Source of the DNA: DATJYV01 sp035499415
Lineage (GTDB): Bacteria > Bacteroidota > Ignavibacteria > UBA10030
Direction of reading: 5' to 3'
Assembly (NCBI GenBank): GCA_035499415.1
Contig: DATJYV010000007.1
Span: 1-12,547 of the forward strand
DNA: 12,547 nucleotides
The position numbers and the translations under genes are program-made. Shown here piece after piece: positions 1 to 5,329 of this stretch (the first letter of the stretch is position 1; each line of letters opens with the position of its first letter). Under the pieces are notes generated by a model. The model worked only from the letters and a program-made list of their open reading frames with translations. It was not told the DNA's origin and ran no database searches.

Positions 1-1845
1 ACGAGCGAGCAGCTCCCGTCGTACAACGCCTACTCCATCGACGGCGATGTGACGGCCGAGGTCGTCTACGTGAACTACGGCGTGCCGAAAGATTATGAGG
101 AGCTCGAACAGCGCGGCGTCGACGTGAAGGGAAAAATAGTGATCGCGAGATACGGCGGGTCGTGGCGGGGGATCAAACCCAAAGTAGCCGCGGAACACGG
201 CGCCGTCGGATGCATTATCTACTCCGACCCCAGGGAGGACGGTTATTATCAGGGAGACGTGTATCCGGAGGGAGCGTACCGGAACGAAAACGGCGTCCAG
301 CGAGGGTCGGTGCTCGACATGCCGCTTTACACCGGAGACCCCCTGACACCCGGTATTGCGGCCACCAAGGATGCGAAGCGGCTGGACATCAAGGATTGCC
401 CGGTGCTGACAAAGATCCCCGTTCTTCCCATTTCTTACGGCGACGCATTACCGATCCTTCAATCTCTTTCCGGACCCGTTGCTCCGGAAGCATGGCGCGG
501 CGCGCTCCCCATCACCTATCATATCGGCCCGGGAAAATCGACGGTGCATCTGAAGCTGGAATTTAACTGGGATATCGTGCCGATCAATGATGTCATTGCG
601 AAAATTCGGGGCAGCGAGTATCCGGATGAATGGGTGATGAGGGGAAACCACGAAGACGCCTGGGTGAACGGAGCTCAGGACCCGCTCAGCGGTCAGGTCG
701 CGACGATGGACGAGGGAAAGGCGATCGGAGAGCTCGTCAAGGGAGGATGGAAACCGAAGCGCACGATCGTATACATGGCCTGGGACGCGGAAGAACAGGG
801 TTTGTTCGGGTCGACGGAATGGGCCGAGGCGCACGCGGATGAGCTCAAGCAGAAGGCGGTTGTCTATATTAATAGTGACAGCAACGGACGCGGATTCCTG
901 GGAGCCGCGGGGTCGCACACATTGGAACGGTTCGTCAACGACGTTGCCCGGGACGTCATGGATCCGGAGCGTTCGATCAGCGTTCAGCAACGGGCGCTCG
1001 CTTCGCGTCGTTCTGACAGAACGGGAGAAGACCGCGAGGGGGGCAAAGAGATCCGGCTCGGGGCTTTGGGTTCCGGTTCGGACTACACCCCGTTCCTGCA
1101 ATTCCTCGGTATCGCGGCGCTGAACATCGGGTACGGGGGCGAAGATGGCGGAGGGTCGTACCATTCCGTCTACGATTCATACGACCATTTCACCAGATTC
1201 ATCGACCCCTCATTTGAGTACGGGGTGACGCTTTCGGAGACGGGAGGACGCATGGTCATCCGCCTCGCGTCCGCCGAAGTTCTGCCGTTTGAGTTCACAA
1301 GGTTTTCGGAAACGGTCTCAAGGTATGTGAAGGAAGTAACAAAGCTCGCGGACGATATGCGCGCAGAAACAGAAGAAATGAACAAGAAGATTGCGGACCG
1401 TTCTCTCGAGAATGCCGCCGATCCGACAAAAACGTATGTAGTGCCGAAACCGAAAGAGCCGGTGCCGTATCTGAATTTCGCCCCGCTTCAAAATGCGGTA
1501 TCGAACCTGGAGAAGGCGGCGAAGCGGTACGAGAAGGCGTCGGGAGAAAAACTGTCAACTCTTCCACGGGAGAAGCGCGCTGCCCTGAACGCCATTCTGA
1601 TCTCCATGGAGCATATGCTGACGCGACCGGAGGGCCTTCCGGGACGAGCGTGGTACAAGCATCAGGTGTATGCCCCGGGATTATACACCGGCTATGGGGT
1701 CAAAACTCTGCCTGCCGTTCGTGAAGCGATTGAGTTGAGAAAATGGAAAGAGGCAGACGAGGAAATCGGAGTGGTGGGACAGACCCTGGATCAATACGCA
1801 GAACGATTGCAGAAGGGGGTCGGGTTGTTGGAGGGGAAGGAGTGA
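1..1845 (+). CDS. M28 zinc peptidase, glutamate carboxypeptidase II-like (5' partial)
   Basis: The reading frame is open from base 1, so the start, signal peptide and N-terminal part lie upstream; the GTG at 49 is internal. In order the protein shows a PA (protease-associated) insert, roughly 49-570, then the M28 catalytic core (about 580-1270), then a helical transferrin-receptor-like dimerisation domain (about 1290-1845), the layout of human GCPII/PSMA. The complete di-zinc set is visible: His (649-651), Asp in DPLSG (679-681), the catalytic and ligand Glu pair in DAEEQG (790-795), Asp in NSDSN (877-879) and His in YHSVY (1162-1164). It should therefore be an active exopeptidase, probably periplasmic or exported. 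Recalled GCPII residues that grip a C-terminal glutamate seem absent: the RAR patch aligns with a stretch lacking arginine, and Lys699 aligns with Gly. Its substrate is therefore probably not glutamate-specific. It ends in TGA, and about 300 bases separate it from the next gene. Confidence 0.93.
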   Translation, partial: TSEQLPSYNAYSIDGDVTAEVVYVNYGVPKDYEELEQRGVDVKGKIVIARYGGSWRGIKPKVAAEHGAVGCIIYSDPREDGYYQGDVYPEGAYRNENGVQRGSVLDMPLYTGDPLTPGIAATKDAKRLDIKDCPVLTKIPVLPISYGDALPILQSLSGPVAPEAWRGALPITYHIGPGKSTVHLKLEFNWDIVPINDVIAKIRGSEYPDEWVMRGNHEDAWVNGAQDPLSGQVATMDEGKAIGELVKGGWKPKRTIVYMAWDAEEQGLFGSTEWAEAHADELKQKAVVYINSDSNGRGFLGAAGSHTLERFVNDVARDVMDPERSISVQQRALASRRSDRTGEDREGGKEIRLGALGSGSDYTPFLQFLGIAALNIGYGGEDGGGSYHSVYDSYDHFTRFIDPSFEYGVTLSETGGRMVIRLASAEVLPFEFTRFSETVSRYVKEVTKLADDMRAETEEMNKKIADRSLENAADPTKTYVVPKPKEPVPYLNFAPLQNAVSNLEKAAKRYEKASGEKLSTLPREKRAALNAILISMEHMLTRPEGLPGRAWYKHQVYAPGLYTGYGVKTLPAVREAIELRKWKEADEEIGVVGQTLDQYAERLQKGVGLLEGKE

Positions 1846-2150
1846 ACGGAGGAGAATTCGAGGGCACGAGCGTCGACCTCAGGACCAACGCTATAGCGAA
1901 TGAATTATCCTGAAGGATGATGGGAACGGTCCGCAGTCCGCTTCATCGGACTTCTTTCGTTGAGAGCGTCGGTGTTTCCGCCTGCGTCCAAGGTCTTAAG
2001 CAGGTCTTGACTTCGGCGGATTGGTGCGCCGACGCGAGACCCGAGAGTTGAATTTAACAGGCAAGATGGCTACACTCCAGATCGATGGGGATGGATGCAA
2101 GAGCTGGGGGGGATGATGATGGCAGGCGTATGAGCGCGACAATCTGAACC
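1846..2150. other. Intergenic region, no convincing gene
   Basis: This stretch of about 300 bases separates the peptidase from the partner-switching genes. I see no conserved coding frame or RNA gene. Near its right end ATG triplets (2113, 2116, 2119) follow a G-run and open a six-codon frame (MMMAGV) whose TGA overlaps an ATG at 2130. That second ATG opens the five-codon frame MSATI, ending in TGA at 2145, just before the GTG start at 2151. TTGACT at 2007-2012 resembles a -35 box, but no matching -10 box lies 16-19 bases further on. The promoter of the downstream operon should be here, but I cannot place it. Confidence 0.5.
1935..1952 (+). terminator. Weak hairpin, possible terminator of the M28 peptidase gene
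   Basis: A perfect 6-bp inverted repeat (AGTCCG at 1935-1940, CGGACT at 1947-1952) encloses a 6-base loop and is followed by the T-rich TTCTTTCGTT. It lies about 90 bases after the peptidase stop. The stem is short and the T-tract interrupted, so this is only a plausible intrinsic terminator. Confidence 0.3.
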
Positions 2151-2552
2151 GTGACCCGGTCCTTTAAACGCTCCATTCAGTCGCTTCCTTCGGTCTTCGA
2201 ATTCCTCGGCGAATTCATCGACAAGGAACGATTGAGCGAAGGAGATGCTTTTACCCTCCGGTTCGCCTCCGAAGAACTCTTTACCAATCTCGTCAAATAT
2301 AACCCCGAGAGCCCGTCGGACATCGCGCTCTCCGTGACCCGGGACGGATCGAGTGCCATTCTCCGGATCGTCGACCAACAGGCGCAAGCGTTCGACCCGA
2401 CGAAGAGACCGGAGCTCGACCTGAACAAGAAACTCGAGGAACGAAGGCCCGGAGGTCTCGGCATCCATCTCGTAAAGAGAATGATCGACAAGATCGAATA
2501 CCAGCACGTCGACAACAAAAGCATCTACACACTGACGCAGCATCTGGAGTAG
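2151..2552 (+). CDS. Anti-sigma regulatory factor, RsbW/SpoIIAB-type HATPase
   Basis: A 133-residue single-domain GHKL ATPase of the HATPase_c_2 family. Such proteins bind a sigma factor or other target and phosphorylate a partner STAS protein, acting in the cytoplasm. The N-box is E42-L-F-T-N46, matching the ExxxN of SpoIIAB. The G2 region is RPGGLGIHLVKRMID (residues 99-113), nearly identical in pattern to the family. The G1 region is unusual: where relatives have D-x-G before FDP, this protein reads Q-Q-A (residues 76-78), so ATP binding may be weakened. The GTG start at 2151 is the first possible start after an in-frame TGA at 2145 and has no clear Shine-Dalgarno. An ATG at 2130 is in the same frame but separated by that TGA. 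The STAS partner starts four bases after the stop, so the two are surely co-transcribed. Confidence 0.9.
   Translation: MTRSFKRSIQSLPSVFEFLGEFIDKERLSEGDAFTLRFASEELFTNLVKYNPESPSDIALSVTRDGSSAILRIVDQQAQAFDPTKRPELDLNKKLEERRPGGLGIHLVKRMIDKIEYQHVDNKSIYTLTQHLE
2546..2549 (+). promoter_or_regulatory. Ribosome binding site of the STAS gene
   Basis: GGAG lies 7 bases before the ATG at 2557, inside the last codons of the upstream HATPase gene. It supports that start and suggests translational coupling. It is one of the few clear Shine-Dalgarno sequences in the window. Confidence 0.6.
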
Positions 2553-2556
2553 CAAA

Positions 2557-2841
2557 ATGTTCTCGATGACGGTCGGGCAAAGCGGCGAGATCCTCCTGTC
2601 CGGCAGGTTCGATGCGGCTCAGGCGGAGGAGGCCCTCAAAACCTTCAACGGACTGACCTCGTCGGCTATTGTCAATTTCAAGGACCTCGAGTATATTTCG
2701 AGCGCCGGTCTCGGCGTCCTCATCGCCACCCAGCGCCGGCTCAAGAATACGGGGCAGGAACTCAAGCTCATCAACCTGAACAGCCATATCCGGGATGTCT
2801 TTCGCTATGCCCGATTTGACCTGATTTTCAAGATCGAATAG
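2557..2841 (+). CDS. STAS-domain anti-sigma factor antagonist (RsbV/SpoIIAA-like)
   Basis: A 94-residue protein consisting of one STAS domain. Proteins of this family, when unphosphorylated, bind the HATPase anti-sigma factor and release its target; the kinase inactivates them by phosphorylating one serine and a PP2C phosphatase restores them. The signature is LEYISSAGLGVL (residues 44-55). Aligned with SpoIIAA (DSSGLGV), Ser49 is the phosphorylatable serine, preceded by Ser48 where SpoIIAA has Asp. The start is supported by GGAG at 2546. It follows the HATPase gene by four bases, the standard order of a partner-switch pair. A matching phosphatase candidate is the GAF-PP2C gene at 9389. The next gene, an ECF sigma factor, starts 46 bases further on with no terminator between, so a common transcript is likely. 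Confidence 0.92.
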   Translation: MFSMTVGQSGEILLSGRFDAAQAEEALKTFNGLTSSAIVNFKDLEYISSAGLGVLIATQRRLKNTGQELKLINLNSHIRDVFRYARFDLIFKIE

Positions 2842-2887
2842 AAAACGCGCAACCCACCACCAACTTTTCTCCATTTCCGTTGTATTT

Positions 2888-3424
2888 ATGAACGACCGGG
2901 AAGACGCAACCCTGGTTGCCGATTGTCTCAACGGGAACCGGCAATCCTTTGAAACGCTCCTCGACCGATATCAGAAGCTGGTATTCAACCTTGCGCTCCG
3001 CATCGTCAATGATCGCGACGAGGCGGCCGACGTAACACAAACCGTATTTATCAAGGCATACGAGAATCTCCATCGGTTCAACCCTCGGTATAAATTCTAC
3101 AGCTGGATCTACCGGATTGCCACGAATGAATCTCTCAATATCGTCAAAGCACGAAAGCCGGTCGAGGCCCTCAGCGATGAACTTGAATCCAGCGACCTCG
3201 CTCCGGACGCGCTCCTCGGCATCCTGGAAGATTCCCGGCTTATGGAGGAAGCGTTGGGCCGCCTGACGCCGGAAAATCGCGCAGTCGTTGTGCTGTGCCA
3301 TGTGAACGGTCTTTCGTACAGGGAGATCGGCGATGTATTGGAGATCTCCGAAAAGAAAGTAAAGTCGAGACTCTTCTCGGCCCGCAAACAACTGAAGACT
3401 CTCCTTCTCAAACTCCGCAGTTGA
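2888..3424 (+). CDS. ECF-family RNA polymerase sigma factor
   Basis: A 178-residue sigma-70 family protein with only regions 2 and 4, the size and layout of ECF (group 4) sigma factors. Region 2 runs from about residue 22 to 90 and includes DEAADVTQTVFIKAYENL (region 2.2, core binding) and FYSWIYRIATNESLNIVKAR (regions 2.3/2.4, promoter melting and -10 recognition). Region 4 runs from about 118 to 172 and holds the helix-turn-helix GLSYREIGDVLEISEKKVKSRLFSAR, which reads the -35 element. It directs RNA polymerase to a small regulon. The gene lies 46 bases after the STAS gene and 2 bases before a membrane protein that is probably its anti-sigma factor. The ATG at 2888 is preceded by TTGTATTT rather than a Shine-Dalgarno. 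I could not find a convincing self-regulated ECF promoter upstream. Confidence 0.95.
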   Translation: MNDREDATLVADCLNGNRQSFETLLDRYQKLVFNLALRIVNDRDEAADVTQTVFIKAYENLHRFNPRYKFYSWIYRIATNESLNIVKARKPVEALSDELESSDLAPDALLGILEDSRLMEEALGRLTPENRAVVVLCHVNGLSYREIGDVLEISEKKVKSRLFSARKQLKTLLLKLRS

Positions 3425-3426
3425 CG

Positions 3427-4194
3427 ATGAACGACGAAAAACTTTTCAGGCTCATCCAGCAAGAGGTCGACGGCACAAACACCGACCGCGAGAGCATCAC
3501 CCTCCATGAGTATTGCTCCCTGCATCCGGAGGCGCGGAAGCTTCTCGACGAGCATCGGGCGTTGGCGCGAGCGCTCGAAAAAATACCCGCTGTAAATCCT
3601 CCCGCGCGCATCCGTGCCGAAATCATCCGTGGGATTCATCCAGGCCGGAGTCCGCTCGTCCGGCGCCCGGCGGTTTTCTCGCGCGTATTCTCATCCGTCG
3701 CTGCTTTTCGCCCTCCATACATCGCGTACGCCGCGGCGGCGGTCGTCATCATCGTGGCGCTCGTGACCTTCCAATCGAAATATCGGGACCTCGTGGGAAA
3801 CGGCCGCGTCATTGGCACAATCGGCGGCGCAACCACGGCCCCGCCGCTAAACCCGGACCAGTCATTCGACGTCTCGGTCGCGGGCATATCCGGAACGGTC
3901 CAGTTTGAACACGACCAGGGGAAGACCCTGGTGGACCTTTCTTTGCACTCGGCCACCGGGTGCGAGGTGACGATCGACTACGACCCGAACGCTATCCAGT
4001 TCGACAGTTTCATTCCGTCCAACGGTGATGAGACGAGTCTGAAAACGCTCCCCGGGCAGGTGACGCTGACGCACCGGGGCGACGCTTCCTACAGAATAGC
4101 ATTTACCGCAACTGCGACACCCCGTTTCCCTCTCGCGTTTCAATTTTTTTCGGCAGGAAACCTGGTTTTCGAGCAATCCGAGCATCTGCCGTAG
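3427..4194 (+). CDS. Probable membrane anti-sigma factor, cognate to the ECF sigma factor
   Basis: A 255-residue single-pass membrane protein. Its ATG lies two bases after the sigma stop, the arrangement expected of a translationally coupled sigma/anti-sigma pair. The N-terminal 95 residues are cytoplasmic and helical, with HEYCSLHPEARKLL (27-40) where zinc-binding anti-sigma proteins have HxxxCxxC. Only one Cys (Cys30) is present, with His27 and His33 near it, so a classical ZAS zinc finger is absent or changed. One hydrophobic segment (about 98-115, AAAAVVIIVALV) is followed by an extracytoplasmic domain of about 140 residues that looks beta-rich (alternating hydrophobic strands, 145-250) with one Cys (179). 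A longer in-frame opening upstream overlaps the sigma gene and was not used. The family assignment rests on position and topology more than on motif matches. Confidence 0.75.
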   Translation: MNDEKLFRLIQQEVDGTNTDRESITLHEYCSLHPEARKLLDEHRALARALEKIPAVNPPARIRAEIIRGIHPGRSPLVRRPAVFSRVFSSVAAFRPPYIAYAAAAVVIIVALVTFQSKYRDLVGNGRVIGTIGGATTAPPLNPDQSFDVSVAGISGTVQFEHDQGKTLVDLSLHSATGCEVTIDYDPNAIQFDSFIPSNGDETSLKTLPGQVTLTHRGDASYRIAFTATATPRFPLAFQFFSAGNLVFEQSEHLP

Positions 4195-4214
4195 GTGAAG
4201 AGGGTCACCTTTTT
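4193..4214 (+). terminator. Intrinsic terminator of the sigma/anti-sigma operon
   Basis: A 6-bp perfect stem (AGGTGA at 4193-4198, TCACCT at 4205-4210) with loop AGAGGG runs into TTTTT (4210-4214). The stem begins inside the TAG stop codon of the anti-sigma gene. The position at an operon end and the T-tract make this a good candidate despite the short stem. Confidence 0.6.
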
Positions 4215-4226
4215 CATCGGAGGATA

Positions 4227-4237
4227 TGTATATTATG
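4227..4237 (+). promoter_or_regulatory. Possible -10 region for the nonapeptide repeat gene
   Basis: TGTATATTATG is an AT-rich island in GC-rich DNA, lying between the upstream terminator and the ATG at 4288. A very similar TTGTATATTGG precedes the phosphatase gene at 9389. No clear -35 partner is visible. The location just after a terminator is the main argument. Confidence 0.3.
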
Positions 4238-4275
4238 ATACTATCGGATCAGGAACTGTCAAAACCTACCACTGG

Positions 4276-4281
4276 AAAGGA
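4276..4281 (+). promoter_or_regulatory. Ribosome binding site that sets the start of the repeat protein
   Basis: AAAGGA lies 6 bases before the ATG at 4288. It argues for this start over the in-frame GTG at 4195, which lies within the terminator stem. Confidence 0.6.
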
Positions 4282-4287
4282 CTAACA

Positions 4288-5199
4288 ATGGACCAACAAC
4301 CCAATTCCGTCCCCAACCGTCGCCGCAGTTTCACGGTGATCGGCCTGGCGCTCGTCGTGATCGTTGCGATCGTGTATTTCACGCGCAACTATCCTCCCAC
4401 ACCGGCCACCGGAACGCAGGGCACGATCGGCGCAGCCAAGAAGTACCGGTCCGAGCAGATCACGGACAAGGACGTGATCCTCAAGAACGAGACGATCCAA
4501 CACCTCCTTCAGAACGACAAGTTCCAGAAGCTCATTCACACGCCCGAGTTTCAGAATCAGATGAGCAACGCAGCACTCTGGAGCGCGCTGGCGAATTCGC
4601 AGGTCCGCGATGCACTCGCAAGCGCCCAGGTCCGGGATGCGTTGGCAAATCAGCAGGTGCGTGATGCACTCGCCAGCTCCGCCGTCCGCGACGCGCTGGC
4701 AAACAGCGCCGTGCGCGATGCGCTTTCAAACGCGTCCGTGCGTGATGCACTCTCGAGCGCGGCGGTCCGCGACGCCCTTTCCAGTGCGGAATTGCGCGAC
4801 GCTCTCGCCAATGCCTCCGTCCGGGAAGCGCTTAAGAATTCGGAACTGCGGGATGCGCTCAGCAATGCCCAGGTCCGGGAAGCCCTCGCAAATTCGCAGG
4901 TCCGGGACGCGCTGGCAAACGCGCAGATGCGTGACGCCCTCGCGAGCTCAGCCGTCCGTGATGCCCTTGCAAGCTCGGCTCTGCGGGACGCTCTGGCGAG
5001 CGCCGCAGTCCGCGACGCCCTTGCGAGCTCGGAGCTTCGGGACGCTTTAGCCAGCTCCGAAATGCGCGACGCGCTGTCCAGCTCGGAGGTCCGCGATGCT
5101 CTGGCAGCTCAGGAAGTCCGTGACGCCCTCGCAAGCTCGGCGATCCGTGACATGGTGAAGAGCGGCGAACTATCCAGCGCCGCGAAGTCGAACGACTGA
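4288..5199 (+). CDS. Membrane-anchored protein with 21 tandem nonapeptide repeats
   Basis: A 303-residue protein of unknown function. An N-terminal basic stretch (RRR, 11-13) and one hydrophobic segment (about 15-31) should anchor it in the inner membrane with the rest outside the cytoplasm. A short linker (32-67) includes GTIGAAKKYRSEQI (45-58). Residues 105-293 are 21 uninterrupted nine-residue units of form x-[VLMI]-R-[DE]-A-L-[AS]-[SN]-x; only the last unit departs strongly (AIRDMVKSG). Four degenerate units in the same register precede them (68-103). The composition (Ala, Leu, Arg, Asp, Ser, Asn) points to helix. Nine residues turn an alpha-helix by two and a half turns, so two units make exactly five turns and successive hydrophobic patches would face opposite sides. 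It could be a long rod, a stacked helix-turn array or a scaffold. It sits between two terminators, so it is probably its own transcription unit. I recognise no named family. Confidence 0.85.
   Translation: MDQQPNSVPNRRRSFTVIGLALVVIVAIVYFTRNYPPTPATGTQGTIGAAKKYRSEQITDKDVILKNETIQHLLQNDKFQKLIHTPEFQNQMSNAALWSALANSQVRDALASAQVRDALANQQVRDALASSAVRDALANSAVRDALSNASVRDALSSAAVRDALSSAELRDALANASVREALKNSELRDALSNAQVREALANSQVRDALANAQMRDALASSAVRDALASSALRDALASAAVRDALASSELRDALASSEMRDALSSSEVRDALAAQEVRDALASSAIRDMVKSGELSSAAKSND
4489..4596 (+). repeat. Four degenerate nonapeptide units preceding the regular array
   Basis: Read in nine-residue steps, residues 68-103 of the repeat protein give ETIQHLLQN, DKFQKLIHT, PEFQNQMSN and AALWSALAN. 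All have a hydrophobic residue at position 3, further hydrophobic residues at positions 6-7 and, in three of four, Asn at position 9. They share the register of the regular VRDAL units that follow (next unit SQVRDALAS), so the array probably began as a longer and older repeat. Confidence 0.55.
4600..5166 (+). repeat. 21 tandem 27-bp units encoding x-V-R-D-A-L-x-x-x
   Basis: The array has a strict 27-bp period with no indel across 567 bases. Arg is invariant, position 4 is Asp (Glu in two units) and Leu is kept in all but the last unit. Synonymous codons differ widely between units (Arg as CGC, CGG and CGT; Ala as GCA, GCG and GCC). The protein pattern is therefore kept by selection, not by recent DNA duplication. 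Positions 7-9 and 1 vary among Ala, Ser, Asn, Gln and Glu. Confidence 0.95.
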
Positions 5200-5222
5200 C
5201 CGCAACGACGATTCGCTCTCCC

Positions 5223-5264
5223 AAGGGAGACTCCTGCTGCACCGCGGGAGTCTCCCTTTGTTTT
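5223..5264 (+). terminator. Strong intrinsic terminator after the repeat protein gene
   Basis: A 12-bp perfect inverted repeat (AAGGGAGACTCC at 5223-5234, GGAGTCTCCCTT at 5247-5258) encloses a 12-base loop and is followed by TGTTTT. It begins 24 bases after the TGA at 5197-5199. It is the clearest terminator in the window and marks the end of the repeat-protein unit. Confidence 0.9.
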
Positions 5265-5269
5265 GCCCC

Positions 5270-5299
5270 TTGATTTTCGTCCAAAGAATCTCATCTTTG
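5270..5299 (+). promoter_or_regulatory. Possible Bacteroidota-type promoter for the outer-membrane gene
   Basis: TTG at 5270-5272 and CATCTTTG at 5292-5299 are separated by 19 bases. The Bacteroidota housekeeping promoter is described as TTG, 19-21 bases, TAnnTTTG; this matches except C for T at the first position of the second box. It lies directly after the terminator and 31 bases before the ATG at 5330. Confidence 0.35.
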
Positions 5300-5329
5300 T
5301 GTCAGCCCCCCTTCCCACCATACTTCATC

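Noticed and set aside
162..566. Alternative + strand frame within the M28 peptidase
   Set aside because: It has Arg/Pro-rich, low-complexity composition and overlaps an intact PA domain in the true frame.
2007..2012. TTGACT as the -35 box of the partner-switch operon promoter
   Set aside because: The sequence 16-19 bases further on is GC-rich with no -10-like element.
2880..2890. TTGTATTTATG as a promoter -10 box of the sigma gene
   Set aside because: It runs into the ATG at 2888, so a transcript starting downstream would lack the start codon.
4252..4285. ECF-type promoter (GGAAC at 4252) before the repeat protein gene
   Set aside because: No ECF -10 element of the GTC/TCTA kind lies 16-17 bases downstream, so one five-base match is not enough.
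4195..4287. Longer form of the repeat protein starting at GTG 4195
   Set aside because: This GTG lies inside the terminator stem just after the anti-sigma stop, and the ATG at 4288 has a good AAAGGA ribosome binding site and begins a normal membrane anchor.
4600..5166. CRISPR-like array (regular 27-bp repeats)
   Set aside because: There are no spacers: the units abut one another, stay in one reading frame and vary at synonymous positions, so this is a protein repeat.
5258..5329. Longer form of the outer-membrane protein starting at TTG 5258
   Set aside because: The TTG is in the 3' arm of the strong terminator hairpin, and the added residues spoil the signal peptide.
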